Assembly: GCA_015179025.1 (NCBI GenBank)
Contig: WHUX01000574.1
Span: 1-18,641, forward strand
Reading direction: 5' to 3'
Source of the DNA: Terfezia claveryi
Taxonomy: Eukaryota > Ascomycota > Pezizomycetes > Pezizales > Pezizaceae
DNA: 18,641 nucleotides
Below, piece by piece: positions 17,375 through 18,641 of this stretch (position 1 is its first letter; each line of letters begins with the position of its first letter). The position numbers were made by a program, and so were the translations under genes. The notes under the pieces were generated by a model. The model saw nothing but the letters and a program-made list of their open reading frames with translations. It made no database searches and had not been told where the DNA came from.

Positions 17375-18641
17375 CTAATCATAAATCATATTCCATGTCT
17401 CTAAGTCTATTCTATTATTTACCAACCAACTTTCCCCCGTCTCTAATGGTATCAAATGCGCAATTCCTTCTATTTGTGATATCTTAACTATAACCCCTTC
17501 CCCACTCATCGGCAATCCAACGCGAACCATCCCTTCCGTGCCCTGCACAGCATTCAACCCAATGCATTGAAGCAGATTCACATGTGCCAACCGGTGCACC
17601 AGTCCTGCTATAGTTATTACTTTGAACAATGTATTGATTCGTCCTAGTATTCGACCATTCAGCATCCCTACTGGTGCCTCATCTAATGCACGCTGTCTCC
17701 TTACCCATATCCAATCGTATCTTTCCTTCCTGTGAAATTTCCCGGTGCATCTAGCATTGTGCAAAATGAACCCTTCTCCACTGAATTTTGGCACTGGAAT
17801 TTGAAGCACCCCATATGAACAAATTTCCTGAACTAACAGCTCGGTAGGGTCGGAATCCATGCTTCTAACTTCCTGCCTTAAAAATGCTTGCATTGTCAGC
17901 ACCAGATCTGGCAAGCCAGTTACACGCTCCAGATCCTCGAGGCTGGATATTAATCCCAACTCAATTTTCCCCCGCAACTTCAAGTAGACCTGTTTTCCGA
18001 CACCTGGCGTCACATCTCCGTTTTGCCTAACCTGGTTCCATAGATTAAGTGTCAAGTCCTTCATAGCAAAAGTATGATCCCTCGTGTAGGTAGTAACTAT
18101 CTGTGGTGTTGAATTAACCCTATTACTTCGACGGTAAGCATCCTTAAGGCCTTTATGCATAGCTTCACTGATATTCGTGGAATATTGAGCTAGAGCCCCA
18201 AACTTCGGAATCTGTTCGGCATAATGGGAGATTAAATGGATTTTTGGGAAATTGAAGTGCGCCCCGTCTTGTAAAATCTCATTCACCAATTCCCGACGGT
18301 GCAAGGTATTTTCTTGATGCATCCTAACCTTTTCCAATGCCCTGAGGTCTTCAACCAATGATCCCACTTGTTCCTTCAACAAATCCTTATGTGCTTCTAC
18401 AGAAGCCTTTCTTGTTTTCTTATCAGCACGGAACCTCAAGAACACAGGTTTAGTTTCATGAAACACACGCAAATATTCTTGTAAATAAGAAACTGTCTTA
18501 TCCGTATGACTAGATACTGAGTCATGAGATAGAAGTCAGTGATGCTACGTACGCAGCAAATTGCTCGGTTGAACTCCTGTACCTGACCTCCGATGGGCCG
18601 TGGTTGGTTGGCCTTCCGACGCAACGCCGCGGTAAATGTTC
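17375..18641 (-). CDS. Plavaka-like transposase, C-terminal part, with a probable frameshift
   Basis: An intact 365-codon frame (18472-17375) continues an upstream frame that enters from beyond the window (AAL and RRKANQPRP, then EFNRAICCVRSITDFYLMTQ). Between MTQY and SHTDKTVSYLQEYLRVFHE the frame shifts once, near 18508-18517, so the ATG at 18472 is probably not the true start. Features, numbered from that ATG: a charged likely coiled coil at 20-70; the hallmark FNFPKIHLISHY at 73-84 followed by YSTNISEAMHKGLKDAYRRSN at 97-117; then a C-terminal region with RYDWIWVRR (251-259), LNGRI, YRLAH-like VHRLAHV and GIAHLIPLE (336-344), ending WNMIYD. These match fungal transposases of the Plavaka group, cut-and-paste DNA elements. 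Codons here show little RIP damage compared with everything to the left. It is the youngest layer, but the shift may have silenced it unless it is a sequencing error. Confidence 0.8.

Noticed and set aside
16870..17404. Three overlapping plus-strand frames rich in H, P and C
   Set aside because: They are low-complexity translations of the tandem repeats and of the antisense of pol, with no domain and no shared start context.

Overview
This window looks like a transposon graveyard in a filamentous ascomycete genome; I cannot name the species. Three things point there. A long AT-rich, CpG-poor block (about 1-13150) carries the marks of repeat-induced point mutation (RIP): TpA excess, and fossil reading frames whose stops are almost all TAA or TAG, as expected from CAA, CAG or TGG. 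A Ty3/gypsy chromovirus ends in a chromodomain. A Plavaka-like transposase of fungal type lies at the right edge. I see no bacterial-style operons, no rRNA, no convincing tRNA, no CRISPR array and no intact host gene.

Layout. (1) 1-2960: a decayed minus-strand coding sequence, split by a 605-bp solo LTR (931-1535) with a 5-bp target duplication. (2) 2961-8700: AT-rich DNA with plus-strand fossil frames. The longest is about 650 codons (4331-6290) and starts with a tandemly duplicated 54-residue coiled-coil unit. Near 7800-8015 lies a compact cluster of GTGTCTCC-like repeats and palindromes. (3) 9100-10128: a plus-strand fossil of a pepsin-type (A1) aspartic protease. (4) 10245-13153: minus-strand fossils, chiefly a retroelement fragment with a zinc knuckle, an H2C2/DD35E integrase and a GPY/F domain, but no visible reverse transcriptase. 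(5) 13154 to about 16985: a younger, moderately mutated Ty3/gypsy chromovirus on the minus strand, with 3' LTR, polypurine tract, reverse transcriptase, RNase H, integrase and chromodomain; the gag, protease and 5' LTR end is missing. (6) About 16990-17330: imperfect tandem repeats of about 110 bp. (7) 17375-18641: the C-terminal part of a Plavaka-like transposase on the minus strand. It is nearly free of RIP-type damage but has one probable frameshift, and it runs off the window.

The parts do not form a working pathway; they are layers of insertion and decay. The solo LTR and the 13154-13750 LTR belong to one family but are damaged to very different degrees, so the family was active at different times or escaped RIP once. 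The Plavaka-like gene is the least damaged layer. I found no convincing new functional system. The best leads are the hairpins kept in both LTRs, the GTGTCTCC palindrome cluster, the protease fossil and the long unrecognised plus-strand fossil.
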